A DNA stretch of 46,886 nucleotides from NCBI GenBank assembly GCA_903928055.1, contig CAIYPG010000132.1, forward strand, positions 1 through 46,886, written 5' to 3'. The notes under the pieces were generated by a model. It was not told where the DNA came from, searched no databases, and was given only the letters and a program-made list of their open reading frames with translations. Below are positions 15,526 to 24,292 of the stretch, piece by piece. This stretch comes from an uncultured beta proteobacterium (lineage in GTDB: Bacteria > Pseudomonadota > Gammaproteobacteria > Burkholderiales > SG8-39). The position numbers were made by a program, and so were the translations under genes. Position 1 is the stretch's first letter. Each line of letters begins with the position of its first letter.

Positions 15526-16908
15526 TCACTCGAGGGCCTTGACGATGTCCTCGATGACCTTCTTCGCATCGCCGAACACCATCATGGTCTTGTCCATGTA
15601 GAAGAGCGGGTTGTCGAGGCCGGCGTAGCCGGAGGCCATGGAGCGCTTGTTGACCAGCACGGTGCGCGCCTTTGAGACATCAAGGATGGGCATGCCGTAG
15701 ATCGGGCTGCCCTTTTCGTGCGCCAGCGGATTGACCACGTCGTTCGCGCCCAGCACCAGCACCACGTCGGTGTTGCCGAATTCGCTGTTGATGTCCTCCA
15801 TCTCGAACACCTGGTCGTAGGGCACTTCGGCCTCGGCGAGCAGCACATTCATGTGTCCCGGCATGCGGCCCGCGACCGGATGGATGGCGTAACGAACGTT
15901 GACCCCCTTCTCGGTGAGCTTGTGTGCCATTTCCTTCACCGCGTGCTGGGCGCGCGCCACCGCCAGGCCGTAACCCGGAACGATGATGACGCTGTCGGCA
16001 TTGGAGAGCATGAAGGCGGCATCGTCGGAACTGCCGCTGCGATGGGTCTTCTGCGTGCCGTCACCGGCTGCCGCAGCGCCGCTCTCGGCGCCAAAGCCGC
16101 CAAGGATCACCGACAGGAAGGGCCGGTTCATCGCCTTGCACATGATGTAGGACAGGATCGCGCCCGATGAACCCACGAGCGAGCCGGCAATGATCAGCAT
16201 GGTGTTGTGAAGCGAGAAGCCGATGCCCGCCGCCGCCCATCCCGAATAACTGTTCAGCATGGAGATCACCACCGGCATGTCGGCGCCACCGATCGGGATG
16301 ATGATCAGGAAGCCGAGCACAAACGCCAGGCCCAGCATCAAGCCGAAGGCCAGCCAGTTGATCTGCGGATCAAGGAAGAACCACAGGCCACAGCCGATCA
16401 TCACAATGAACATCAGCAGATTCACCAGATGCTGCCCGGGAAAGGTAATGGGGGCGCCGCTCATACGGCCGGACAGCTTCATGAAGGCGATCACGGAGCC
16501 CGACCAGGTCATGGCGCCGATGAAGCTGCCGAGGAACAACTCGAGCTTGTTGCCCGTGGGCAGCGGTGCCTCCAGGTGGAAGGCCTCCGGATTGTTGACT
16601 GCCGAGATGGCAATGAACACCGCAGCCAGGCCCACCAGCGAATGCATGAAGGCCACCAGTTCCGGCATGGCAGTCATCTGCACACGCCGCGCGATGACGG
16701 TGCCGATCACGCCGCCCACCGCAATGCCGGCGATGATCATGCCGAAATTCGGGGTCTGCGTGAGCGTGGTCACCACGGCGAGCGACATGCCCAGCATGCC
16801 GAACAGGTTGCCGCGCCGCGCCGACAGCGGCGAGGAAAGGCCCTTCAGCGCGAGGATGAAAAAGACGGAGGCGACAAGATAGGAGAGTGCAACCGCATTC
16901 GCTGACAT
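15526..16908 (-). CDS. pntB: NAD(P) transhydrogenase subunit beta PntB
   Basis: This 460-residue subunit couples hydride transfer from NADH to NADP+ to proton entry. The N-terminal two-thirds of the first half hold about eight membrane helices (domain II). The C-terminal domain III binds NADP(H), with VPGYGLAVARAQH, the GRMPGHMNVLLAEA segment and the closing VLGANDVVNPLA. Its ATG follows the pntAB stop directly (TAAATG), and the ribosome binding sequence AAAAGGAGCGG lies inside the last codons of pntAB. The complex supplies NADPH at the inner membrane. Confidence 0.96.
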   Translation of the reverse strand: MSANAVALSYLVASVFFILALKGLSSPLSARRGNLFGMLGMSLAVVTTLTQTPNFGMIIAGIAVGGVIGTVIARRVQMTAMPELVAFMHSLVGLAAVFIAISAVNNPEAFHLEAPLPTGNKLELFLGSFIGAMTWSGSVIAFMKLSGRMSGAPITFPGQHLVNLLMFIVMIGCGLWFFLDPQINWLAFGLMLGLAFVLGFLIIIPIGGADMPVVISMLNSYSGWAAAGIGFSLHNTMLIIAGSLVGSSGAILSYIMCKAMNRPFLSVILGGFGAESGAAAAGDGTQKTHRSGSSDDAAFMLSNADSVIIVPGYGLAVARAQHAVKEMAHKLTEKGVNVRYAIHPVAGRMPGHMNVLLAEAEVPYDQVFEMEDINSEFGNTDVVLVLGANDVVNPLAHEKGSPIYGMPILDVSKARTVLVNKRSMASGYAGLDNPLFYMDKTMMVFGDAKKVIEDIVKALE

Positions 16909-17211
16909 TTACACCGCTCCTTTTTTTTCTTTTTTCTTGAACATCTCGAGCATGCGCTGCGTCACGAGGAAGCCGCCGAACACGTTGATCGAGGCCAGTG
17001 CCACGGCTGCACCGCCCAGCCACGCCCCCCAGTCCGTCTCCAGAGGCCCCGCGGCCAGCATCGCCCCGACCAGGATGATCCCGGAAATGGCATTGGTCAC
17101 GGACATCAGCGGCGTATGCAGCGCCGGGGTCACGTTCCACACGACCTGATAGCCGACGAATATCGCCAGCACGAAGACTGTGAGGAAACTGATGGTTGGA
17201 TCGACGATCAT
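16909..17211 (-). CDS. pntAB: NAD(P) transhydrogenase subunit alpha part 2 (membrane)
   Basis: This 100-residue membrane segment of the alpha subunit is encoded separately, as in Rhodospirillum and many alpha- and betaproteobacteria. Three to four helices are visible ([50 protein letters not shown]), with the conserved [17 protein letters not shown] between them. The C-terminus is a lysine run ([11 protein letters not shown]) encoded by an A-rich tract with eight consecutive A's, which also supplies the purine-rich region before pntB. It lies 45 nt after pntAA and directly abuts pntB, in the same frame. Confidence 0.94.
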   Translation of the reverse strand: MIVDPTISFLTVFVLAIFVGYQVVWNVTPALHTPLMSVTNAISGIILVGAMLAAGPLETDWGAWLGGAAVALASINVFGGFLVTQRMLEMFKKKEKKGAV

Positions 17212-17256
17212 GGTGCTGCCCTCTCTTGATTCTCTGGCTTTGATCTGTTGTTTCGG

Positions 17257-18378
17257 CTATTTCGCGACGACCGCACCGTTCTCGCACATCAGGCAGGCGG
17301 TGACGATTTCGTCTTCCTTGTTGATGACCAGCTTGCCTTCCTTGTCCACGATCAGCTTCAGGAAGTCGATCAGGTTGCGCGCGTAGAGCGCGGAGGAGTC
17401 CGCAGGCACCAGCGCCGGGAAGTTGGTGTATCCGATCAGCGTCACGCCGTGCTTTTTCACAATCTGGTCGCGTTCGGTCAGCGGGCAGTTGCCGCCCTGC
17501 TCGGCCGCCATGTCCACGATCACCGAGCCCGGTTTCATGGACTTCACCATGTCTTCGGTCACCAAGACCGGCGCCGGGCGTCCCGGGATCAGTGCAGTGG
17601 TGATGACGATGTCGGCCTGCTTCACGCGCTCGGCCACGAGTGCCGCCTGGCGCTTCATCCATGCCTCGGGCATTGGCCGCGCATAGCCGCCAACGCCCTT
17701 GGCGATTTCGCGTTCTTCGTCAGTCTCGAAGGGAACATCGATGAACTTCGCCCCCAGCGATTCGACTTGCTCCTTGGTGGCGGGGCGCACATCGGTGGCC
17801 TCCACCACGGCGCCCAGACGCTTGGCCGTCGCGATTGCCTGCAGGCCCGCTACGCCCACACCCATCACGACGACGCGCGCCGCCTTGATCGTGCCGGCGG
17901 CAGTCATCATCATCGGGAACAGGCGGCCGTAATGGTCCGCAGCCATGACCACGGCCTTGTAGCCGCCGATGTTGGCCTGCGAGGAGAGCACGTCCATGGA
18001 CTGCGCCCGCGAGATGCGCGGCGCCGCTTCAAGCGCAAAGCCGCTGACACCCTGCTTCGCCAGTGATTCGATTCCCGCGGCATCGAAGCGGTTCAGGATG
18101 CCGATCAGCACCTGCCCGCTCTTCAGTTGCGCGACTTCGTCAGCCTGCGGCCCGCGCACCTTGAGCACCAGTTCGGACTGCTGATACACCTCCGCCGCCG
18201 TGGCCGCGATGCTGGCCCCTGCTGCGAGGAAATCACTGTCGGGAATGCTGGCTGCAATGCCCGCGCCCGCCTGGACACGGACAACATGCTTGCCGGCGAT
18301 GAGTTTCTTGACCGTCTCGGGCGTGGCCGCAACGCGCGTCTCGCCCAGCCTCGTCTCGGCCGGGATGCCGATTTCCAT
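17257..18378 (-). CDS. pntAA: NAD(P) transhydrogenase subunit alpha part 1 (NAD-binding)
   Basis: This 373-residue soluble domain I binds NAD(H) and is related to alanine dehydrogenase. It opens MEIGIPAETRLGETRVAATPE, has GPQADEVAQLKSGQ, the SSQANIGGYKAV loop, and the Rossmann motif VVMGVGVAGLQAIATA. NCPLTERDQIV and GYTNFPALVPADSSALYARN follow, as expected for PntAA. It is the first gene of the three-gene operon pntAA-pntAB-pntB. A small hairpin sits 34 nt upstream of the ATG. Confidence 0.96.
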   Translation of the reverse strand: MEIGIPAETRLGETRVAATPETVKKLIAGKHVVRVQAGAGIAASIPDSDFLAAGASIAATAAEVYQQSELVLKVRGPQADEVAQLKSGQVLIGILNRFDAAGIESLAKQGVSGFALEAAPRISRAQSMDVLSSQANIGGYKAVVMAADHYGRLFPMMMTAAGTIKAARVVVMGVGVAGLQAIATAKRLGAVVEATDVRPATKEQVESLGAKFIDVPFETDEEREIAKGVGGYARPMPEAWMKRQAALVAERVKQADIVITTALIPGRPAPVLVTEDMVKSMKPGSVIVDMAAEQGGNCPLTERDQIVKKHGVTLIGYTNFPALVPADSSALYARNLIDFLKLIVDKEGKLVINKEDEIVTACLMCENGAVVAK

Positions 18379-18411
18379 AATCTTCCTCTGTAGTCTGTGA
18401 CGGAAAAAGCG

Positions 18412-18427
18412 AGGGGATCGAACCCCT
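18412..18427. other. AGGGG/CCCCT hairpin in the pntAA leader, tRNA T-arm-like
   Basis: AGGGG (18412-18416) and CCCCT (18423-18427) form a 5-bp stem with a 6-nt loop. On the plus strand it runs into TTTTC, as in a weak intrinsic terminator. Read on the minus strand it is GGGGTTCGATCCCC, which resembles a tRNA T-arm. No D-arm, anticodon arm or acceptor stem can be found around it, so it is not a tRNA gene. It may be an attenuator-like hairpin or a relic. Confidence 0.3.
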
Positions 18428-18644
18428 TTTCTTGTTGCGTCCTGATCTGGAAAGAATAGCAGGTGGCGGTAATGATACCGCAGAGAAGCCTGTCGCCTGC
18501 ATCAACTGGCAGATACACCACTTTGCATGCGCGGTCCGGATCGATTGCCGATTGCTACCCACGCACGCATTGTCCTTCGCAGGAAATCCAGTGAATTGAT
18601 TTGGATCAACACCGCGCTCTCCAGACCTGTCCATAGCGTTCCTG

Positions 18645-19640
18645 CTATTCCTCCAGTTTGATTCCGTTGTCCTGCACCACCTTGCGCCAACGCTCGATCT
18701 CCGTGGCGAGCAACTCGCGAAACTGCGCGGGCGTGCTGCCCACCGGCACGCTCGCCTGTGCCTCAAGCGCCGAAACAACCTCCGGCATTCTCACCACTTT
18801 CACAAAAGCCTGGTTCAGCTTGTTGACGATGCCGGCAGGTGTCGCACCCGGCGCAGTGAGTCCGATCCAGCTCTCGAAACGATAGCCCGGCACCGAGTCC
18901 ATGATGCGCGGCGCACCCGGAACGAGATTCGATCGCGCATCACCCATCATGGCAAGCGCCCTGATCTTGCCGGCCTTCAGCAGGGGCAGCGCAGGCTGCA
19001 CGCCCAGGGCGCCAACGTCCACGGCCCCGGACACCAGATCAAGGCTGAGTGGCGCCGTCCCCTTGTAGTGAACGAACGTCACTTTGGTATCGGTAAGGTT
19101 GTGAAGCCAGGCACCGCCGAGGTGAACCGAACCGCCGGCACCGGTGGTGGCGAAATTGATCTTTCCCGGATTCGCCCTGGCATAGGCCAGATAATCGGCA
19201 AAAGTCCTGGCCGGATGCGATGCCGAGACCGCCAGGACGAAGTGCTTGGTGCTCATCTGCGATACCGGCGCGAAATCCCTGATCGTATCGAAGGGAAGAT
19301 CCTTGAACAGCGAACGCAGCGCAGTGAAGCTGCCTCCCGTGAGCAGCAGCGTGTATCCATCGGGAGCGGAGCGCGCGACATAGCCTGCACCGATCGTGCC
19401 GCTGGCGCCTGGTTTGTAGTCCACCAGGAAGGGCTGCCCCATCAGCGTGGCAAGCCTCACCGTATAGAGACGCGCTTCAATGTCGTTGGGCCCGCCGGGA
19501 GCGAGAGGCACGATGAACGTCACCGGCCTGGAGGGAAAACTGTCGACGGACTTGTCGGCAGCGGACTGGGCGATGGCACTGCCGGACAAGGCCATGACGA
19601 TGGCCAGCGCGGCCATGCGCCCTGCGGGAATACTTCCCAT
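18645..19640 (-). CDS. Bug-family (TctC-type) tripartite transporter solute receptor, copy A
   Basis: This 331-residue periplasmic receptor has a signal peptide (AALAIVMALSGSAIA before Q). The mature protein opens FPSRPVTFIVPLAPGGPNDIEARL, the ligand-gripping N-terminal loop of Bug proteins. GASGTIGAGYVA, the second loop ATTGAGGSVHLGGA, HYKGTAPLSLDLVSGAVD and the usual C-terminal WRKVVQDNGIKLEE follow. Bug proteins bind carboxylates, amino acids or nicotinates; the ligand is not predictable. No TctA or TctB membrane gene is adjacent. The ATG at 19640 has ATCAAAGGAG in front. It is divergent from the acyl-CoA dehydrogenase gene, 327 nt away. Confidence 0.93.
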   Translation of the reverse strand: MGSIPAGRMAALAIVMALSGSAIAQSAADKSVDSFPSRPVTFIVPLAPGGPNDIEARLYTVRLATLMGQPFLVDYKPGASGTIGAGYVARSAPDGYTLLLTGGSFTALRSLFKDLPFDTIRDFAPVSQMSTKHFVLAVSASHPARTFADYLAYARANPGKINFATTGAGGSVHLGGAWLHNLTDTKVTFVHYKGTAPLSLDLVSGAVDVGALGVQPALPLLKAGKIRALAMMGDARSNLVPGAPRIMDSVPGYRFESWIGLTAPGATPAGIVNKLNQAFVKVVRMPEVVSALEAQASVPVGSTPAQFRELLATEIERWRKVVQDNGIKLEE

Positions 19641-19967
19641 CCCGATCTCCTTTGATCGAACTGCGGGTTGGACTGCACGAGGCTCATTGCCACTGCGGGC
19701 GCCGGACTTGATTGCTGCTGAATCCGGTCTGAATCCGGGACCAATGATACTCCACCAAATCACCCCTCAGCCAGAGAGGAAACCAGCATTGCCGCGGGGA
19801 GAATGGGCCGATCACGGGAAATATGAGAAACTCGCAGCAAACCAAAGCCACCCCGTTTCAGGGGAAGCGCAAGGGCCCAATCCACCAATCGCTGTTGCGC
19901 ACGGGAGCAATTGTCGTTGCGCGCTCTTTATCGCTGCATTTGCGTGAATGTCTGAAAGGAAATTGAA
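19641..19967. other. 327-nt divergent intergenic region with 11-nt-spaced direct repeats
   Basis: No gene is apparent. The region separates the divergent Bug receptor A and the acyl-CoA dehydrogenase. CTGAATCCGG occurs twice, at 19718-19727 and 19729-19738, so repeats start 11 nt apart, about one helical turn. ATCAAAGGAG (19647-19656, minus strand) is the Bug gene's ribosome binding site, and AAAGGAAATTGAA precedes the dehydrogenase. I cannot place promoter hexamers with confidence. Confidence 0.5.
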
Positions 19968-21140
19968 ATGGCGTACCAGTTGAGCGAAGAACACCGGATG
20001 ATCGTTGACGTCGTCAAGCGCTTCGTCAAGGAAGACCTGATGCCCCTCGAAAAAATCGCGCTGGAGCGCGAAGCCACCGGCCAGGGCATGAGCCTGCCCA
20101 AGGACATCGAGAAGGCGCTCGACAGCAAGGCCGAGTCGCTGGGGCTGTACGGCCTTGATGTGCCCGAGGAATTCGGCGGCGCGGACCTCCCGCCCGATGC
20201 CATGGTGGCCATCCAGATCGAGTTGTCCAAGACCGTCACGCCCTGGGCGCCCATTCCCGACTCGCCCAACCTCGCCATGCTGATGATGACGGCCACGCCG
20301 GAACAGAAAGTGAAGTACATGGTGCCCTACGCCAAGGGGGCCCTGAAATCCTTCATCGCGATTTCCGAGCCCGGTGCCGGCGGCGACCCCGCTTCCATGC
20401 AGACCACCGCGCGCCGCGAAGGCGACGAATACGTGCTCAACGGCCGCAAGATCTGGATCAGCCGCGTGCCTGAGGCCGACTTCGGCATCGTCATGGCCGC
20501 CACCAATCGCGAGGCTGGCTCCAAGGGCGGCATCTCCGCCTTCCTCGTTGACAAGGGCACGCCCGGTTTCAATTACGTGCGCAAGATCCCGATGATTGGT
20601 GGCGCCTACACTTCGGAACTGCTGTTCGACGAATGCCGCATCCCGGCGGGCAACATCCTCGGCCAGGAAGGCCAGGGCTACGGCCCGATGCAGCAGCGCC
20701 TGTCGGTGCGCCGCCTGCAGATCGGCGCACGCTGCCTGGGCCTCGCCGAGCGCGCCATGAACATGATGGTCGACCACGTCACGCAGCGCAAAACCTTCGG
20801 CACGCTGCTGGCCGACCGCCAGGCGATCCAGTGGTGGATTGCCGACGGCACCACGCAGATGCATTTGCTGCGCCTGATGCTGTGGGACGCCGCCGAGCGC
20901 ATCAAGAACGGAGAGCGACTGCGCTCGGAACTCTCGATGATGAAGGTATTTGCCACCGAAATGGCCGCTGACATCGTCGATCACGCCATGCAGAGCTTCG
21001 GCGGCATGGGCATGACCAAGGAAATCCCGCTGCAGGCCATGGCCAACCGCATCCGCGTGTGGCGCGTGCTCGAAGGCCCGTCGGAAGTGCATCGCCAGCT
21101 CATCGCCCGCAACCGGATTCGTGCAGGGGTCATCCAGTAA
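19968..21140 (+). CDS. Acyl-CoA dehydrogenase family protein
   Basis: This 390-residue FAD-dependent enzyme is expected to oxidise an acyl-CoA at C2-C3. The N-terminal helical domain contains LYGLDVPEEFGG. The flavin and substrate region has FIAISEPGAGGDPASMQT and LNGRKIWIS. RKTFGTLLADRQAIQWWIAD lies in the C-terminal helical domain, as do QSFGGMGMTKE and the catalytic-base region RVLEGPSEVHR, where the Glu after Leu corresponds to that of medium-chain enzymes. The acyl group is unknown. AAAGGA precedes the ATG. The downstream Bug receptor B is on the same strand, 91 nt away, which suggests a pathway for an imported carboxylate (inference). Confidence 0.93.
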   Translation: MAYQLSEEHRMIVDVVKRFVKEDLMPLEKIALEREATGQGMSLPKDIEKALDSKAESLGLYGLDVPEEFGGADLPPDAMVAIQIELSKTVTPWAPIPDSPNLAMLMMTATPEQKVKYMVPYAKGALKSFIAISEPGAGGDPASMQTTARREGDEYVLNGRKIWISRVPEADFGIVMAATNREAGSKGGISAFLVDKGTPGFNYVRKIPMIGGAYTSELLFDECRIPAGNILGQEGQGYGPMQQRLSVRRLQIGARCLGLAERAMNMMVDHVTQRKTFGTLLADRQAIQWWIADGTTQMHLLRLMLWDAAERIKNGERLRSELSMMKVFATEMAADIVDHAMQSFGGMGMTKEIPLQAMANRIRVWRVLEGPSEVHRQLIARNRIRAGVIQ

Positions 21141-21187
21141 AAATAGGCGAACTCAGGCGAGACTCAAGGCAAAGTATCGACTGACCC

Positions 21188-21213
21188 GCGCCTCTCCCCG
21201 CACGGAGAGGCGC
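21188..21213 (+). other. Perfect 10-bp hairpin before Bug receptor B
   Basis: GCGCCTCTCC (21188-21197) and GGAGAGGCGC (21204-21213) form a perfect 10-bp stem with a 6-nt loop, in the 91-nt gap between the dehydrogenase and the Bug receptor B. There is no following U-tract. It ends 18 nt before the ATG and just before the purine-rich AGAGGAGAG, so it may limit readthrough or stabilise the downstream message. Confidence 0.5.
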
Positions 21214-21231
21214 ATTCAAGAGGAGAGAACC

Positions 21232-22245
21232 ATGCTTACCCATCGGCGTCCTAATCGGCATTCCCATCGTTCACTGGCAGTCTGTGCAATCGCTGCAGCC
21301 CTGTCCGCACCGAACTTCGCGGCCGCCCAGAGCGCCGCGGGCAATTACCCCAGCCGCCCGGTCGCAATCGTCATTCCCTTTGCCGCTGGTGGCACCACGG
21401 ACGCCGAGCTGCGTCTCTACACCGGAAAGCTGCAGGCCAGCACCGGCCAGCCCTGGGTATTTGATTTCCGCGCTGGTGCCGGCACCACGATTGGCGTCGC
21501 CTACACGCTGCGCGCCGCGCCGGACGGCTACACCATCATGTCCACGAATTCGGGAATCTCCGTAATCCCGAACTTCTATCCCGAACTCAATCAGGCCGCC
21601 GTGAGCCAGTTGATCCCCATCACGCAACTGAGCGCCCGCAGCGCGGCGGTGATCACCAGCGTCGCCGCCCTGCCGAACGTTCACACGCTGCAGGATCTCA
21701 TCGCCTACGGCAAAGCCAACCCCGGAAAGCTGAACTGCAATACCGCCGGCGCCGGCGCCGCAACTCATATCGCCTGCGCCGCCCTGTCCAATGTGATCAA
21801 CATTCCCATCACACCCGTGCACTACAAGGGCGTGGGCCCGGGCCAGATCGACCTGATCGCCGGGCGCACGCAGGTGTCGGTGGGCACGGTGTTCAATGCC
21901 TGGAACCAGGTCAAGGCCGGCAAGCTGCGCTACATCGCCATCATGGGCGCAAAGCGCTCCAAGCTGATGCCGGACATGCCCACCACCTACGAAATGGGCT
22001 TTGACGTGGACTACCCGAGCTGGCTCGGCGTGTTCTCCCCACCGAAGACGCCCAAGGCCATCGTCGACAAACTCAATGCCGAATGGGTGAAGGCAGTGAA
22101 GGCGCCGGACGTGGTCGATGCGCTGGAGAAGACCGGCAGCACCGCCGTGGGCAGCAGCCTTGATGAGTTCCGCACCGCATTCATCAAGGAACTCGCCGTA
22201 TCGAAGAAGATCATCGAGCAGAACAACATCAAGTTCGAGGAATAG
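21232..22245 (+). CDS. Bug-family (TctC-type) solute receptor, copy B
   Basis: This 337-residue periplasmic receptor begins at the ATG at 21232, preceded by AGAGGAGAGAACC. The signal peptide ends near AAAQSAAG. The mature protein starts YPSRPVAIVIPFAAGGTTDAELRL, with the usual GAGTTIGVAY loop, HYKGVGPGQIDLIAG and C-terminal IEQNNIKFEE. It differs from the other copies in having two Cys in the ligand-loop region (KLNCNTAGAGAATHIACAAL), which could form a disulphide. A clear terminator follows at 22279. It is co-directional with the acyl-CoA dehydrogenase. Confidence 0.93.
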   Translation: MLTHRRPNRHSHRSLAVCAIAAALSAPNFAAAQSAAGNYPSRPVAIVIPFAAGGTTDAELRLYTGKLQASTGQPWVFDFRAGAGTTIGVAYTLRAAPDGYTIMSTNSGISVIPNFYPELNQAAVSQLIPITQLSARSAAVITSVAALPNVHTLQDLIAYGKANPGKLNCNTAGAGAATHIACAALSNVINIPITPVHYKGVGPGQIDLIAGRTQVSVGTVFNAWNQVKAGKLRYIAIMGAKRSKLMPDMPTTYEMGFDVDYPSWLGVFSPPKTPKAIVDKLNAEWVKAVKAPDVVDALEKTGSTAVGSSLDEFRTAFIKELAVSKKIIEQNNIKFEE

Positions 22246-22278
22246 CTGATCGCTGCTTGAGGAACATCGGCACCATGA

Positions 22279-22305
22279 AAAACGCCCGCATCAAGCGGGC
22301 GTTTT
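22279..22305. terminator. Strong bidirectional intrinsic terminator
   Basis: AAAACGCCCGC (to 22289) pairs with GCGGGCGTTTT (22295-22305) over a 5-nt loop, with T-runs on both sides. It lies between the convergent Bug receptor B and SDR genes and can serve both. Confidence 0.85.
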
Positions 22306-22333
22306 CTTTTGCGTCCTGTGTGTTTCGCGCCGC

Positions 22334-23098
22334 CTAGGAACTCATAAGCGCGCCCCCATTGACGTGAATGACCTGGCCGGTGATATACCCACCGCCGGCA
22401 CTGCACACGAAGCGCACTGTCGCACCCAGTTCATCCGGGTCTCCTCTGCGCCGCATCGGAACACCGGCACCAACGGGCTTCCGTTCGGCGCGATAACCCG
22501 GGCGGGAGGTTTCAATGGAACCGGGTGAGACGCAGTTCACGCGTATGCCGTACTCGGCCAGTTCCTTGGCCAGCGCCCGCGTCATGCCGACGAGGCCGTT
22601 CTTTGCCGTGGAACTGTTCACCTTGCCCACGCCGCCTGCCAGCGCGTTATCGCCACCCAGCATCACGATGTTGCCGCCACCCGCCTTGATCAGATGCGGC
22701 AGGCTGGCCTTGATGCAATGGAATGAGCCATCCAGCGTGATGTTCATCACATGCCGCCACTCCTCGAAACTCATGTCCACGAACGGCGTCTCCTTGCGAT
22801 AGGAGGCATTGAGTACCAGGATGTCCAGTCGGCCAAATTGCTTCACCACGCCCTCGACCATGCCCTTGACCTGGGCTGCGTCGGAGATGTCGGCCATGAA
22901 TACTTCGGCCTTGCCTCCGGCATCACGAATCTCCTTCACGACCGCTTCCGCTTCGGCTTTCGAGGTCAGCGCGTTCACCGCGACTGCCGCTCCCCCTGCA
23001 GCGAACTGCAGCGCGATGGAGCGACCGATGTTCTTTGCCGCACCGGTGACCAGCGCGACCTTGCCCGAAAATTCCCTGTCCTGATTCGTCTGATTCAT
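22334..23098 (-). CDS. Short-chain dehydrogenase/reductase-fold protein lacking catalytic Ser and Tyr
   Basis: This 254-residue protein has a classical SDR Rossmann fold. The cofactor motif is TGAAKNIGRSIA, with VLNASYRK and the structural Asn in MNITLDGSF. GIRVNCVSPGSIET and the C-terminal GGGYITGQVIHVNGGA are intact. The catalytic tetrad is not. The YxxxK position reads SSTAK, where Ser replaces Tyr and Lys is kept. The catalytic-Ser position lies in IVMLGGDNA and appears to be Gly. It may bind NAD(P) or a ligand without normal SDR chemistry, or use a different mechanism. It starts 11 nt after Bug receptor C on the same strand, so the two are likely co-transcribed. Confidence 0.88.
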   Translation of the reverse strand: MNQTNQDREFSGKVALVTGAAKNIGRSIALQFAAGGAAVAVNALTSKAEAEAVVKEIRDAGGKAEVFMADISDAAQVKGMVEGVVKQFGRLDILVLNASYRKETPFVDMSFEEWRHVMNITLDGSFHCIKASLPHLIKAGGGNIVMLGGDNALAGGVGKVNSSTAKNGLVGMTRALAKELAEYGIRVNCVSPGSIETSRPGYRAERKPVGAGVPMRRRGDPDELGATVRFVCSAGGGYITGQVIHVNGGALMSS

Positions 23099-23109
23099 AT
23101 CCTCGCTCC

Positions 23110-24081
23110 CTATTCTTCCAGCTTGAAGCCGGTTTCCCTGGCCAGTTGGCGCCAGCGCGTGGTTTCGGTGGCGATCAACTGCTTGAATTCCTCAGGTGAC
23201 AGGCCCATGGGACGGTTGCCTTCAGCCTCGAGCACGCTGGCGATCTCGGGGGACTTCACCGTTCTCGCGAAATTCTGGCTCAGCTTGCTGACGATTGCCG
23301 GCGGCGTTCCGGCTGGCGCGAGATAACCAAGCCAGGCCTGATAGTTGAAATCCGGGAAGCCCTGTTCCTTAACCGTCGGCACATCGGGTAGCAACGGGCT
23401 GCGCTTGTCCTCGAGAATGGCCAGTGGCCTCACCTTGCCCGACTTGATGAGCGGCAGCGCGAGCGTCATGGTGGCCGAGGAGACATCGAGGCGCCCCGCC
23501 ATCACATCGGTCAGCACCGGCGAAGTGCCCTTGTAGGGAACGAAGGTGACCTTGGTGCCGCTGCTGCTGTGGATCCAGGCGCCCACCACCACGCTGGGGC
23601 CGACCCAGCCGAAATTGATCTTGCCCGGATTGGCCCTGGCATAGGCGATGTATTCCCGGAAATTCTTCGGCGCAAACGTGGGGCTGGCCACCAGCACCGA
23701 GGTCCGCTGCGTGATGAGCGAGATCGGCGCGAAATCCTTTTCCACGTCGAAAGGCTGTGACATGAAGGCCGGCAGGATCGTGAAGGAGGCCGAGGTGATC
23801 AGAATGGTGTAACCATCGGGCTTCGACTTCGCGACGTAGCTCGAACCGATGGCACCGGCTGCGCCGGGCTTGTAATCAAGCAGAAAAGGCTGCCCCATGA
23901 ACTCGGTCATCTTCTTAATGTGCAGGCGGGCTTCGATGTCCGTGGGGCCGCCAGCCGCGACATTGGCGATGATGGTAACCGGCTTGTTCGGGAAGTTGTC
24001 AGCAGACTGCGCGCCCGCGACCCCTGCCTGCAACAACAAGACCACCGACAAAGACGCCATGACGGCTCTGGGATGATTCAT
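23110..24081 (-). CDS. Bug-family (TctC-type) solute receptor, copy C
   Basis: This 323-residue periplasmic receptor starts at ATG 24081 with ATCAAAGGAGAGTCC in front. After the signal peptide (LSVVLLLQAGVAGAQ), the mature protein opens FPNKPVTIIANVAAGGPTDIEARL; the usual VPxAPGG loop is here ANVAAGG. GAAGAIGSSYVA, a VGPSVVVGAW ligand segment, PYKGTSPVLTDVMAGRLD and LARETGFKLEE follow. The SDR-fold gene lies 11 nt downstream. Three of the five Bug genes share the ATCAAAGGAG leader. Ligand unknown. Confidence 0.92.
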   Translation of the reverse strand: MNHPRAVMASLSVVLLLQAGVAGAQSADNFPNKPVTIIANVAAGGPTDIEARLHIKKMTEFMGQPFLLDYKPGAAGAIGSSYVAKSKPDGYTILITSASFTILPAFMSQPFDVEKDFAPISLITQRTSVLVASPTFAPKNFREYIAYARANPGKINFGWVGPSVVVGAWIHSSSGTKVTFVPYKGTSPVLTDVMAGRLDVSSATMTLALPLIKSGKVRPLAILEDKRSPLLPDVPTVKEQGFPDFNYQAWLGYLAPAGTPPAIVSKLSQNFARTVKSPEIASVLEAEGNRPMGLSPEEFKQLIATETTRWRQLARETGFKLEE

Positions 24082-24292
24082 GGACTCTCCTTTGATTTGC
24101 ATGGGTCTTGCCGATTACGGCTTTTGATTCTTATTCTTTTTTGATGATACCCCATCGAACGCGGGGCCGAATGAAGGTCGTTGCTGGATTACTCAACGCA
24201 CCATCAGCGTGCAGAAAACGAACATTGCGGCGGCGCTGGTGGGGCGGAGATTTGATCAGCGGCGGTAGAAGCCACAAGACGCAGCGCAGGGC

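Noticed and set aside
18411..18440. Possible tRNA gene upstream of pntAA
   Set aside because: Only a T-arm-like hairpin is present; no D-arm, anticodon arm, acceptor or CCA end could be found.
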